In this document: in pieces, positions 51,681-61,250 of the stretch
Position numbering within the stretch: position 1 is the first letter of the stretch
Layout of the letters: each line of letters opens with the position of its first letter
Source: Eubacteriaceae bacterium
Lineage (GTDB): Bacteria > Bacillota > Clostridia > Peptostreptococcales > Anaerovoracaceae
Assembly: GCA_902362435.1 (NCBI GenBank)
Contig: CABIWW010000003.1
Coordinates: forward strand, 143,771-207,770
Direction of reading: 5' to 3'
DNA length: 64,000 nucleotides
The notes under the pieces: model-generated
The model's database searches: none
The model's input: the letters and a program-made list of their open reading frames with translations, nothing else
What the model was told of the DNA's origin: nothing
Position numbers and translations under genes: made by a program

Positions 51681-52811
51681 TTAATCCTCCTGTTTAAATT
51701 CGTTATTGGCGTTTGTTACGTTCATTGCCGGACGCTTGTCCGTTACCGGAACTAAGGTCGGCTTACCCTGTGGTTTCACAATGAGGTCACCCAGGATCTG
51801 GTCAAATTGTTTCTTGCCCATCAGCTTCTGCATCTCCGTCATAGTGATAAGGCTCTGACGATAGATATCGGTATAGCCGTGGTCTTTGGCTGCCTGTGCG
51901 ACCAGTTCTTCATCCTTGTACTTGCGGACGGATCTACCTTCGACAACCTTGAATCCGTTCCACTCCTTGCCGTGGTTGACTGCTGCATCGGTGGCATAAG
52001 CCAGGATACCGTCTGCCCACTTAGTAAGGTCAGGAAGGATGGTCAGCACTTCTTCAATTTCAGCATCCGTAAGAAGCGGCGGCATTTTGAACTCCTGCTG
52101 TGCAAGACGAAGTTTTTCTTCAGCCCTTGCTCTGCATCGGACTGCTGCCTTACAGAACTGACACCATTCGCCGGGGTGATATTCACCCTCGCCGTTTAAT
52201 GCCATCTGTGCCTTCGGCTTCAGTTCGTTTTCTGCCCATGCTTTTAGTTCATCTACCGGGATAGTCCAACTCTGAACATTCTCCCTGCGAGGCTGAAAGA
52301 TGTGCATCGTGACTCCCTTGATGTCATACAGGCTGTCAAAGAGGTTCAGCGCACCGATGGAATAACACATCAGCTGCGTATTCTGCTCGGCATTCACCAA
52401 AACTCCCAGCCCGTACTTAAAATCAATAATCTGCATGGTATCGTCCGATACGATGATGCAGTCTGCAGTGCCATAGCCATCCGGGACATATTCCGAAAAG
52501 TCTACTTTCTGCTCAATCAACACCATCGAATCTTTACAGGTCTGCTTTGCGACTTCAAGCTGCTCCAACACATAATCCACATAACTATCGGTGTACTCCT
52601 GCATCTCGTCACTATCGTAATCGGAGACAGGTCTTTTGCTTCTTCTGCGGAGTGCTTTCTTTAACTTGTGTTCGCAAAAGGCGTGGGCTGCGGTTCCTTC
52701 TTCGGCGGCTGAACTGCTGCCACCCGGAAACTCGGATTCGAGCATCGCACTTGGTGTACAGTTCAGCCAGCGGTGTGAACCGGAAGGAGAAAGGAAAGCG
52801 TGTTTACTCAT
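51681..52811 (-). CDS. DUF2800-family phage nuclease (RecB/Cas4-like)
   Basis: A 376-residue protein. N-terminal LSPSGSHRWLNCTPS and AAEEGTAAHAFCEHKLK, then a PD-(D/E)XK core (GTADCIIVSDDTMQIIDFKYG), then a three-Cys cluster (WCQFCKAAVRCRA) like an Fe-S nuclease of the Cas4/AddB type. The start at 52811 has GGAGG about ten bases upstream. Likely exonuclease role in phage DNA processing. Confidence 0.85.
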   Translation of the reverse strand: MSKHAFLSPSGSHRWLNCTPSAMLESEFPGGSSSAAEEGTAAHAFCEHKLKKALRRRSKRPVSDYDSDEMQEYTDSYVDYVLEQLEVAKQTCKDSMVLIEQKVDFSEYVPDGYGTADCIIVSDDTMQIIDFKYGLGVLVNAEQNTQLMCYSIGALNLFDSLYDIKGVTMHIFQPRRENVQSWTIPVDELKAWAENELKPKAQMALNGEGEYHPGEWCQFCKAAVRCRARAEEKLRLAQQEFKMPPLLTDAEIEEVLTILPDLTKWADGILAYATDAAVNHGKEWNGFKVVEGRSVRKYKDEELVAQAAKDHGYTDIYRQSLITMTEMQKLMGKKQFDQILGDLIVKPQGKPTLVPVTDKRPAMNVTNANNEFKQED

Positions 52812-53142
52812 TTCCAAGCACCTCCGCTTCTGCGAGAAGTGCCTTATACTGTTCCGGGTCAATATCTGACAGTCTGGTGCCACCGTATTTTCTGATGAGT
52901 TCTCTCACCTCGGCAGTCATACCCGCCTGACTCTTCTGACCCAGAACGGCACGGACATCTTCCAGGGTTACTTCCTTCTCAGCGGGGAGTTCCTTTACTT
53001 CCTGTGCATCAATGACCTTGGCATCGGCTTCTACTACAGTTGCATCTTTGTAGGTATCTGCGATTGCCTCGAACACATCAGCCAGAGAGCGGATGATTCT
53101 CACCGCATCAAGAAATAAATTGTACTTCTGATTGTTAGTCAC
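52804..53142 (-). CDS. Phage hypothetical protein
   Basis: About 112 residues from a GTG at 53142 preceded by AGGAGG. N-terminal helices (YNLFLDAVRIIRSLADVFEAIAD) are followed by an acidic linker and a C-terminal segment VRELIRKYGGTRLSDIDPEQYKALL. Family of unknown role regularly seen before DUF2800. Overlaps the next gene by eight bases. Confidence 0.65.
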   Translation of the reverse strand: MTNNQKYNLFLDAVRIIRSLADVFEAIADTYKDATVVEADAKVIDAQEVKELPAEKEVTLEDVRAVLGQKSQAGMTAEVRELIRKYGGTRLSDIDPEQYKALLAEAEVLGNE

Positions 53143-53338
53143 GGTCCTTACCTCCTTCCTTAAGTTCTCGGATCCCGACAGTCTGCACCGAGTCGCCAGG
53201 GGACAGGACAAGGACATTGACCTGCTGCCCAAAGAGGAAGTCGAGCAGACGCTTTCGAATCTGCACCGTACCGCTTCTTACTACCGGGGTCGGTGTACCG
53301 CCGGGGTTTGCAACGTTGATACATACTTTGTGTTTCAT
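53135..53338 (-). CDS. Small phage protein
   Basis: 67 residues, with AAGGAG upstream of the ATG. It is short, basic and beta-rich: KHKVCINVANPGGTPTPVV, then FGQQVNVLVLSPGDSVQTVGI. I do not recognise a function. It precedes the hypothetical gene at 52804 with an overlap of eight bases, so both belong to the phage module. Confidence 0.6.
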   Translation of the reverse strand: MKHKVCINVANPGGTPTPVVRSGTVQIRKRLLDFLFGQQVNVLVLSPGDSVQTVGIRELKEGGKDRD

Positions 53339-53420
53339 TGCATTGGCTCCTTTCCGAGGGTCTTTTGTTGTATCCCTCTGTCCATATGCGAAAGAAGCGG
53401 GGGAATCGAACCCTCATCTC

Positions 53421-53909
53421 TTAGATTTTTTTCGCAAGGTTTGCGAAAATCTTTTTCAGGCGGTTACGGATAGCCGCCTCAGATACACCTTCTTCCGCTG
53501 CAATATCCACGTTGGACATGTTGCGGTAGAATTTCTTGTAAACGGTGTTCTTCTGAAGGTCGGTCAAAGTTGTGAGTGCTACCTTGAGCTTGTCCACCTT
53601 CTCCGAATGCTCCTGCTCATTGATAGAGGCAAGCATCTGCTCCAGTGGGTCTGCAGCTGTGTCGCATAAGTAAGGGTTGCGGTCATCCGCATCTTCACCT
53701 TCGCCATTGGAGTAAGCCTGATAATGAACCGGGCAGTGATACTCCTCACGGCGGTCAGCATCGACCTGTTCATCATCCATCGCATGAAGCTGTGCGATGA
53801 TGGTAGTGTTTTCTCCGTCTTCTCCCGGAGTGATGACACACTTGCTGCCGTCATTGAAGTAATAGATGTAATTTGTACGGTTTTCTTCCGCTGTTTTGAA
53901 TTTCCTCAT
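53421..53909 (-). CDS. Phage sigma-factor-like regulator
   Basis: A 162-residue protein from the ATG at 53909 (MRKFKTAEEN). A sigma-70 region 4-type HTH is at the C-terminus: LTDLQKNTVYKKFYRNMSNVDIAAEEGVSEAAIRNRLKKIF. The N-terminal part has NRTNYIYYFNDGSKCVITPGEDGE and CPVHYQAYS. It is the first gene of the phage module and probably controls its late expression. A longer frame extending to 54032 has no ribosome site. Confidence 0.72.
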   Translation of the reverse strand: MRKFKTAEENRTNYIYYFNDGSKCVITPGEDGENTTIIAQLHAMDDEQVDADRREEYHCPVHYQAYSNGEGEDADDRNPYLCDTAADPLEQMLASINEQEHSEKVDKLKVALTTLTDLQKNTVYKKFYRNMSNVDIAAEEGVSEAAIRNRLKKIFANLAKKI

Positions 53910-54189
53910 TTGAAATCCCTGCCTTTCTTTTTCGCCCGAAAGGCTGGCGGCAGGGATACAAAAAGAGCCGACGAGGCGATGTACGCCGACTCTGATACCG
54001 AAAATGGGCATAACAAAGCACGGTGGGTACATCTTTGGTCAGTCCACGGCTATACCGTGAACAAACTCTTGATGTATCCGCCGCCTTAAGGTCGACCACT
54101 TCGGGCATTGGAATAATTGTTATTTATCGTGGCTATTGCCTTCCGACACTTTAATTTTATCTGTAAGACTCGGAAAACCCGAATCTCGG

Positions 54190-54299
54190 CGAGTTACAAG
54201 TAAAACACGCAAAAAATCCCTGTCTACCATACATTTCCATGTTTTACGAAATGCAGAAGACAGGGATTTAGGGACTTGTAGGTGTCAAATCGTAACTCG
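54190..54299. repeat. Large nested inverted repeat
   Basis: Four nested stems: CGAGTTAC/GTAACTCG (54190-54197 with 54292-54299), ACAAGT/ACTTGT, AAATCCCTGTCT/AGACAGGGATTT (54214-54225 with 54258-54269), and CATTTC/GAAATG at the centre. Together they form a hairpin of about 110 bases at the island junction. It could be a non-autonomous element or a recombinase site. Confidence 0.75.
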
Positions 54300-54355
54300 T
54301 CAAGTTACGAAAATTTTTGCAATTCTATAGATAATCTAAATTATACATATAAATG

Positions 54356-54377
54356 TTTACACAAATGTCATTGTAAA
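54356..54377 (+). promoter_or_regulatory. Palindrome upstream of the Phd/YefM-like gene
   Basis: TTTACA-N10-TGTAAA, about 55 bases before the ATG at 54433. Fits an autoregulatory operator of a Phd/YefM-like protein. Confidence 0.35.
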
Positions 54378-54432
54378 TGTAATTACTTTATGCCATACTA
54401 TAAAATAGTGATAAGTGTAAGGAGGGCAAACA

Positions 54433-54642
54433 ATGTCTGAAACAAAGAAAAGCATTACTCCAATGGAGCATTACAATATGTCAGATTTCCTTCGTGGTCA
54501 GTCTTCACGAATTATTACCACCATATCAGAAGAGGACAAAGCAGGATTTGTCCTGAAAAACGGTAAGCCTATGGCGGTTATTATTTCAAACGAAAGATAT
54601 AAACGACTGCTACAGGCTGGTATCGATATTAATGAATATTAA
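54433..54642 (+). CDS. Phd/YefM-like antitoxin-type protein
   Basis: A 69-residue protein. The pattern MSDFLRGQSSRIITTIS followed by FVLKNGKPMAVIISNERYKRLL is that of the Phd/YefM antitoxin DNA-binding fold. AAGGAGGG precedes the ATG. No toxin gene is next to it; the following gene is hsdM, which starts 20 bases later. It may regulate the restriction-modification operon or be a leftover antitoxin. Confidence 0.72.
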   Translation: MSETKKSITPMEHYNMSDFLRGQSSRIITTISEEDKAGFVLKNGKPMAVIISNERYKRLLQAGIDINEY

Positions 54643-54661
54643 TCCGGAGGAACCAGATATT

Positions 54662-56824
54662 ATGGCTAAAGCTAAAATTACAGAAGTTATGATGGACGAT
54701 AAGACTATTGATGCGTCCAAAGAAATAGCAATGGTATTTTCTATTGCAAATACATTAAGAGGACCTTACAAGCCTGACAAGTATAAGGATGTTATCATTC
54801 CGATGACTATCCTTCGTCGCCTTGAATGTGCCTTGGCAGCAACGAAAACCGCAGTTTTAGACACATATAAGAAAAACCCAAAAGCACCTGCACAGTTATT
54901 GTGCAAGAAATCGGGCTATCAGTTCTACAACACCTGCGAATATGATTTGAAAAAATTACTTACAGAAGCACCTGCTATTGTAGAGAATCTCACTTTCTAT
55001 GTTGAATCATTCTCTCCTAACGTGCAGGCAATTTTTGAAGAGTTGAAATTTAAGGAGGAGATAAAAAACCTTGATAAGAACAACCGCTTACTTGGCGTTG
55101 TTAAGAAATTTTCTGAACTGGACTTAGACCCGGAAAAAGTTGATAATTTAAAGATGGGTTATATGTTTGAGGAAATCATCCGTAGATTCTCTGAAAACGC
55201 ATCTGCTGGTGACCATTACACCCCTCGTGAAGTTATACGTCTTCTGACAAGCATTCTGCTTGCTGAAGGATGCAGTGATATTTTCAGCGAAGGTCGTGAA
55301 GTTACCGTATTAGACATGGCCTGTGGTACAGGTGGTATGCTTGCTACTGCTCACGATTTCATTGTTCGTATGAATCCGGATGCCAATGTCCGCCTGTTTG
55401 GACAGGAAAATAGTCCTGAATCCCACGCTATCTGTCTTGCAGATATGCTGATTAAGAACCAGTCTGCTGAAAATATCCGCTTTGCTGATACAATGAAAGA
55501 GGATTGTTTCGAAGACACCGATATGCGTTTTGTCATCGCTAATCCGCCTTTTGGCGAATCCTGGGGCGGCAAAGATGCCGGAGACGGTGTTGAAAAAGCT
55601 GTACGTAAAGAACATAAAAAAGGAAAAGATGGTAGATTCCCTGCAGGTCTTCCGGCAACCGGAGATATGCAGTTACTTTTCATGCAACACGCCGTTGCAA
55701 AAATGCAGAAAAAAGTTGGCCGTGCAGCTATCATTACAAATGGCTCTCCTCTTTTCTCTGGAAACACAACCAGTGGCGAAAGCCAGATCAGAAGATACCT
55801 TCTTGAAAATGACTTGGTAGAAGCTATCATCGGACTGCCTTCTCAGTTGTTTTACAACACTGACATTGCTATTTATGCCTTCATTCTCTCCAAAGGAAAA
55901 AGAGATGAACGCAACGGCAAGGTTCAGTTTATTGATGCTACCGATATGTGGACTCCTTTGAAACGCTCTCTCGGTAAAAAACGTAGAGAAATTTCCAAGA
56001 AGCAGATTACACTCATTACTGAAATGTATTCCGATTTTGCTCCTGGTAAGAAAACCATATGGGACGAAAAACGCAAGCATGATTGTGTGATTGAAAGCAA
56101 GATTTTTGACCGTGAAGAATTTCTTTACAAGGAATGGTCTGTGTACCAGCCACTTCAGCGTAGTGGTGCTATCAATGCAGATACCATAGAGGCACTTCGT
56201 AATAGTGCTTATTTTACGGCGAATACTAATATTTTCAATGAGGCAAAATTCGAGGAATTAGAACAGACCAATCCTCGTAGTGATGCCGATGAGAAAGCAT
56301 ATCAGAAGCAGATTAAGGGACGTGAGTTTACTGCCGCCGTTATCGAAGCATTGACCGATCATATCTCAGACACTGTATATACCGACTTTTCAAAATTTGA
56401 GATTGCTTTGAAAAAGGCACTTGCAGATGTAGATGGTTTGTCTCCTTCCCGTTTAGGTGGAATTGCTATGGAGATGTCGGTTATCGATAAAACAGCCGTT
56501 GTTCAAAAGGACAAAAAAGGTCATATCATTATTGACCCTACTACTAAGGATACAGAAATCATTCGCTTGAACCAAGATGTTAAGGCTTATATGGATGCTG
56601 AAGTATTCCCTCATATCCCGGACGCTATTTACTGCTACGAGTTTGACGAGAAGAAGGCTGTAAGTGTAACAAACAAGGAAAAATTAGGTGCTGAGTTTCC
56701 TTTTACTCGTTACTTTTACGAATATCAGGAGCCCGAAAAAGCAGATGATTTGTTAGCACAGTTTATGGAATTGGAATCTTCGCTTTCTACTAAAATCGCA
56801 GCCTTGCAAAAGGGGGCGGAATAA
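54662..56824 (+). CDS. hsdM: Type I restriction-modification methyltransferase, HsdM
   Basis: A 720-residue adenine-N6 methyltransferase. The AdoMet site is VLDMACGTGGMLATAHDF; the catalytic NPPF is in FVIANPPFGESWGG. N-terminal helical domain and C-terminal extension are both present; this is longer than most HsdM. The start at 54662 has GGAGG 11 bases upstream; an ATG ten codons earlier lacks it. The stop overlaps the hsdS start (TAATG). It modifies host DNA with HsdS. Confidence 0.93.
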   Translation: MAKAKITEVMMDDKTIDASKEIAMVFSIANTLRGPYKPDKYKDVIIPMTILRRLECALAATKTAVLDTYKKNPKAPAQLLCKKSGYQFYNTCEYDLKKLLTEAPAIVENLTFYVESFSPNVQAIFEELKFKEEIKNLDKNNRLLGVVKKFSELDLDPEKVDNLKMGYMFEEIIRRFSENASAGDHYTPREVIRLLTSILLAEGCSDIFSEGREVTVLDMACGTGGMLATAHDFIVRMNPDANVRLFGQENSPESHAICLADMLIKNQSAENIRFADTMKEDCFEDTDMRFVIANPPFGESWGGKDAGDGVEKAVRKEHKKGKDGRFPAGLPATGDMQLLFMQHAVAKMQKKVGRAAIITNGSPLFSGNTTSGESQIRRYLLENDLVEAIIGLPSQLFYNTDIAIYAFILSKGKRDERNGKVQFIDATDMWTPLKRSLGKKRREISKKQITLITEMYSDFAPGKKTIWDEKRKHDCVIESKIFDREEFLYKEWSVYQPLQRSGAINADTIEALRNSAYFTANTNIFNEAKFEELEQTNPRSDADEKAYQKQIKGREFTAAVIEALTDHISDTVYTDFSKFEIALKKALADVDGLSPSRLGGIAMEMSVIDKTAVVQKDKKGHIIIDPTTKDTEIIRLNQDVKAYMDAEVFPHIPDAIYCYEFDEKKAVSVTNKEKLGAEFPFTRYFYEYQEPEKADDLLAQFMELESSLSTKIAALQKGAE

Positions 56825-58158
56825 TGGGAGGTTATAAACAAAGTGGAATTGAAGGAGTTGGATTGATTCCTTGTGGATGGGATGAGTCCAAACGAATTAA
56901 GGATGTATTTGGCCATTCAAAAGGATTATCAATCACCAAAGAGGACTTAGTTGATGAAGGCATAGCTGTAATAAGTTATGGTCAAATTCACTCTAAAGAG
57001 AATACCGGAACAACAATAATTCCTGAATTGATTCGTTTCGTTGAGGAACGGCATATTCGAGGATGTGCCAATAGTCGAGTGCATCGGGGCGATTTTATTT
57101 TTGCTGATACGTCTGAGGATTTAGATGGTTGTGGCAATTGTGTTTATGTTGATTCTGATGACATAATTTACGCTGGATATCACACTATCATTTTCTCGTC
57201 ACCCAAAACTGATAACCGCTATTTAGCATATCTGTTTCAGACTGATGCATGGAGAACTCAGATTAGAAAAAATGTGTATGCAGTCAAAGTGTACACAGTA
57301 TCCCAAAAAATATTGAAAGAATGTAAAATCATTCTACCTCCCGAATGGGAGCAGATAGCGATAGCTAATATTTTGGATACTTCCTGCGAGCAATTAAACA
57401 GTATTATCACTGACTTAGAGTCACAAATTGATAAGTTGATGGCATACCGTAAAGCAATAATCACAGAAATCGTGACAAAAGGGCTTGGCAAAAGTGTTCC
57501 TATGAAGGATAGCGGTATCATGACTATCGGACAAATTCCAGCACATTGGGATGCAAAAAAGCTTAAATATGCTCTTGCTTCGCCATTACAATATGGTGCC
57601 AATGAATCAGGGGATAATTTTGATGATGCAAATCCTCGCTATATCCGAATCACGGATATAGCAGAAGATAACACCTTGAAGGAAGAAGGAAAACTTTCAC
57701 TTCGTGCTGATCTGGCCAAACCCTATATGCTGAAAGACGGAGATGTGTTGTTTGCAAGAAGCGGTGCAACGGTTGGTAAAACTTTTTACTATACATCCGA
57801 TTGCGGTCCCGCAGCGTTTGCCGGCTATCTTATCAAGGCGAATACAGACAGAAATAAACTCAATCCTCGTTTCCTTTTTTACACAACCTTAGGTGTTGGA
57901 TATGAAAACTGGAAGAATACCGTATTTACCCAAGCAACGATACAAAACATAGGGGCAGATAAGTACGCAACCCTTCCGGTCACCTTGCCTCCAATTAAAG
58001 AACAGACGGTTTTGATTGAATATCTTGATAGAGTATGTGCAGATATTGATGCGACTGTATCTATCAAATCTGCCCAGTTGTACGCAATGCGAAAACATAA
58101 AGAGGCTTTAATTTATGAATATGTTACTGGTAAAAAACGAGTAAAGGAGGTTCAATAA
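56824..58158 (+). CDS. hsdS: Type I specificity subunit, HsdS
   Basis: A 444-residue subunit with two target-recognition domains (about 10-160 and 225-380), each followed by a coiled coil: QLNSIITDLESQIDKLMAYRKAIITEIVTKGL and the C-terminal CADIDATVSIKSAQLYAMRKHKEALI. It sets the bipartite DNA target. Start overlaps hsdM by one base. The recognition sequence cannot be read from the protein. Confidence 0.93.
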   Translation: MGGYKQSGIEGVGLIPCGWDESKRIKDVFGHSKGLSITKEDLVDEGIAVISYGQIHSKENTGTTIIPELIRFVEERHIRGCANSRVHRGDFIFADTSEDLDGCGNCVYVDSDDIIYAGYHTIIFSSPKTDNRYLAYLFQTDAWRTQIRKNVYAVKVYTVSQKILKECKIILPPEWEQIAIANILDTSCEQLNSIITDLESQIDKLMAYRKAIITEIVTKGLGKSVPMKDSGIMTIGQIPAHWDAKKLKYALASPLQYGANESGDNFDDANPRYIRITDIAEDNTLKEEGKLSLRADLAKPYMLKDGDVLFARSGATVGKTFYYTSDCGPAAFAGYLIKANTDRNKLNPRFLFYTTLGVGYENWKNTVFTQATIQNIGADKYATLPVTLPPIKEQTVLIEYLDRVCADIDATVSIKSAQLYAMRKHKEALIYEYVTGKKRVKEVQ

Positions 58159-58159
58159 T

Positions 58160-61100
58160 ATGCCTATCAAAGCAGACCAACTTCGAGAAAAAGAAGACTA
58201 TCAAAAACTGATTATGGAACGCTTGCATGAAGACAACGGTTTTCGTACCCGTCCAAATACAGTATATCAACCGGGACTGGCTATGGATACCGAGATGCTT
58301 CTTGAGTTCCTTGAGGACACACAGCACGATGAAATGGAACACCTCCGCCGTATGTATAAGGACCGCACAGAAGAAACGGTTATTAATTACATCAACTCTG
58401 AAATAAACAAAGAAAGCCGAGGTCTGATTGATGTAATCAAACACGGTGTCGAATTTGACAACGGCGTTACATTAAAACTGATGTATCGTAAACCAGACAG
58501 CACCATCAATACACAGGCTGTTGCAAATTACAAGAAGAATATCTTCTCTGTTATGGAAGAGGTATATCACAAAGCCGATGAGCGAGTAGACTTGGTTCTG
58601 TTCCTCAATGGTTTGCGATATTTGCCATCGAATTGAAGTGCAACACATCAGGTCAAACTTATAAAGATGCCATCAAACAGTATAAGGAAGAACGTGATGC
58701 CACTACCCGTCTTTTCAAGACCAAGGTCGGCGTTTTCGCTGCCTTTGCTATGGATTTAAATGAAGTATATTTTACAACCGAACTCAAAGGTACAGATACC
58801 TTCTTTAATCCATTTAACATTGGCGAGAACTTCGGCAAAGGAAATCCTCATAATGAAAATGGCTTGAATGTTTCCTATATGTGGGAAAATATCTGGACAA
58901 AAGATAAAATCCTGTTCTTGATTGAGCGTTTTATTTACATCAAGAAAAAAGAAACACGAAATGCTGACACTGGAAAAATCAAGAAGTCGAAGGTTCTGAT
59001 TTTCCCACGTTTCCATCAGCTTCGTGCCGTTGAGCGTGTTATGAATGATGTCATTATCAATCATACATCTTGCAACTACCTCATCGAGCATTCTGCAGGA
59101 AGCGGAAAAACTGAAACCATTTCCTGGTTGGCTCATATACTGGCAACTGTCCATGATGCAAATAATGATAATGTATTTGATACGGTTCTGATTATCACCG
59201 ACCGTATCATCGTTGACCGCCAACTTCAAGAGGCTATCCTCGGTATCGAGCATAAAAGCGGACAGGTAAAAGTTATGGACGACAAGTGCGATTCAGAAGA
59301 TCTGGCTATCGCCCTTGGCGGAAACACAAAGATTGTTGTTACTACAATCCATAAGTTTTACTATATCCTCAATAACAATCTGCTCGGCGACCTTAAGAAT
59401 AAGAAATTCGCAGTACTGATTGATGAAGCACACTCTTCCACCGAAGGCGTTTATATGCAATCAGTTACAAATGTGCTGACCAACGAAGAAGATGAGGAAG
59501 AAAAAACCGAAGAAGATAAAATGCTTGAGGAAATCCAGAAAAGCGGTAAACAGAAAAATGTTTCTATGATTGCTTTTACTGCTACTCCTAAACCGGATAC
59601 CCTTCAGCTTTTCGGCACCCTTAACGCAGAGGGCAAGAAAGAATCCTTTGACCTGTACTCCATGAAGCAGGCTATTGAAGAGGGATATATACTGAATGTT
59701 CTGGATAACTATGTTACCTGGAAAACCTACTGCCACATTAATAAGGCTATCGAAGGTGACCCTGAACTTCAATCCATTGCAGCGAAACGTAAAATGGCTC
59801 GATTCATCGATTTGCATGATACCAACATTGCACAAAAGGTTGAAATTATCATCGAGCATTTTAGAGCAAATGTTGCAGGTTGCCTCGGTGGTAAAGCAAA
59901 GGCAATGGTAATTACCTCCTCCCGTCCTGCTGCCGTTAAATACAGACAAGAGTTTGAAAATTACATCCAGGCAAAGGGATATTCCGGAATCAAAGCACTT
60001 GTGGCCTTTTCCGGCAAAGTAAAGCTGAACGATATAGAATACACCGAACCTGTTATGAATGGCTTTAAGGAAGAAGAACTGCGATACGAATTTGACCGCA
60101 GTTGCTACCAGGTTCTTATCGTTGCCGATAAATATCAAACCGGGTTCGACCAGCCGAAATTGGTGGCAATGTATGTCGACAAGCGTTTGCGTGGTGTGCA
60201 GGCTGTACAGACGCTCTCTCGCTTGAATAGAATTTGCCCTCCTTATGATAAAACCACTTTTGTTTTGGACTTCAAAAACAGCTACGATGATATCAAGGCC
60301 GCTTTTGAACCTTACTACAAAGATACTGTTTTATTCGAGACTATTTCGCCGTCCGACATTCGTGACCTTGACCGCGAAATTGATGCCTACGAATTTTTGG
60401 ATGCAGACGATATTGATGAATTTAACACTTATCTGTATAAGGAAAACCGTACTTCCAAAGATAAGCAACGTATGTGGGCATTGCTTGACAGTGCATTAAA
60501 GCTGATTACAAAGCACCCTGAACTGGAACAGATGGAAATCAAGATTACAATTCGCCGCTTCTTAAAGGGATATTGTTTCCTAATCCAAGCTACGGCTTAT
60601 GAAAATCTCGAATTTCATAAGAGATATAACTTCCTCTCCTACTTGATTAAAGAACTCAATCCTGGCGGTGGCGGAAACAACTTCGATATAGCAGACAAAA
60701 TTACAGTAAGTGATTTTAGGCAAAAGCAAATGGAAAAACACGAAGGAGATGAAATCGAAGCCAAGCCAGAAGTAAAAATCAAGAAACCAAAGCCTGCAAG
60801 CATTGAAGAAGAACAGAAAAAACTGCTTTCCCAGATCATCGACGAGGTAAACGCTCTGTATGATAAGGATTATGAACCGGATTTTACTACCAAAGCAGCA
60901 ATGCAAATCCGCGACTTGCTTTTGAAAAATCCTGCTCTAAAAGACCGTCTTGAGAAGAGCGCCAAGAATAATACCTTAAGTGAATTCAAATTCACATACG
61001 ATGACTGCGTGCAAGATGCATTAGTAGAAGGCTATGACCAAAATGTTGATTTCTATACTCTTCTTTTAAACAATGAAGAAATTAGAGCAAAATTCGCCAA

Positions 61101-61236
61101 CGTATTTATAACTGAGGTGTATCGCATTTTGCGTGGTCCTGCAACTACTGTAAACTATACCGATATTATTAACAGCACGCCTCTTTCAAAGGTAGCTGAA
61201 GATACTGCCCCTTACGGCAACAACAAAAAAGACTAA
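58160..61236 (+). pseudogene. hsdR: Type I restriction endonuclease subunit, HsdR (frameshifted)
   Basis: A ~1025-residue HsdR broken by one missing base. The first frame (58160-58636) has the N-terminal nuclease domain up to RVDLVLFLNGL; it then reads out of frame and stops. The second frame resumes with the expected IFAIELKCNTSGQTYKD, so the nuclease E-x-K lies just past the shift at about 58616. The rest is intact: Walker A SAGSGKTETISW, DEAH in LIDEAHSSTEG, and AFTATPKP. A single C between TTG and CGA restores the frame. Restriction is probably lost unless the shift is a sequencing error. Confidence 0.92.
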
Positions 61237-61250
61237 CAGGAGGAATTCAT

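Larger units (their letters stand above)
54033..54432. other. Intergenic junction between phage module and R-M operon
   Basis: 400 bases with no gene. It holds the large nested inverted repeat (54190-54299) and a small palindrome upstream of the Phd/YefM-like gene. Base composition shifts to AT-rich at the right side. Confidence 0.5.

Noticed and set aside
53383..53430. tRNA-like T-arm (GGGTTCGATTCCC on the minus strand) after the phage sigma gene
   Set aside because: No matching acceptor or anticodon arms in the flanks; the stem has a mismatch. It may be an attachment-site trace, but no tRNA gene is supported.
50268..54032. Complete prophage
   Set aside because: Only a short replication module remains; no capsid, tail, terminase or lysis genes are present.
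58160..58636. A separate small gene upstream of hsdR
   Set aside because: Its product equals the HsdR N-terminus and a single base restores the full-length frame, so it is one broken gene.
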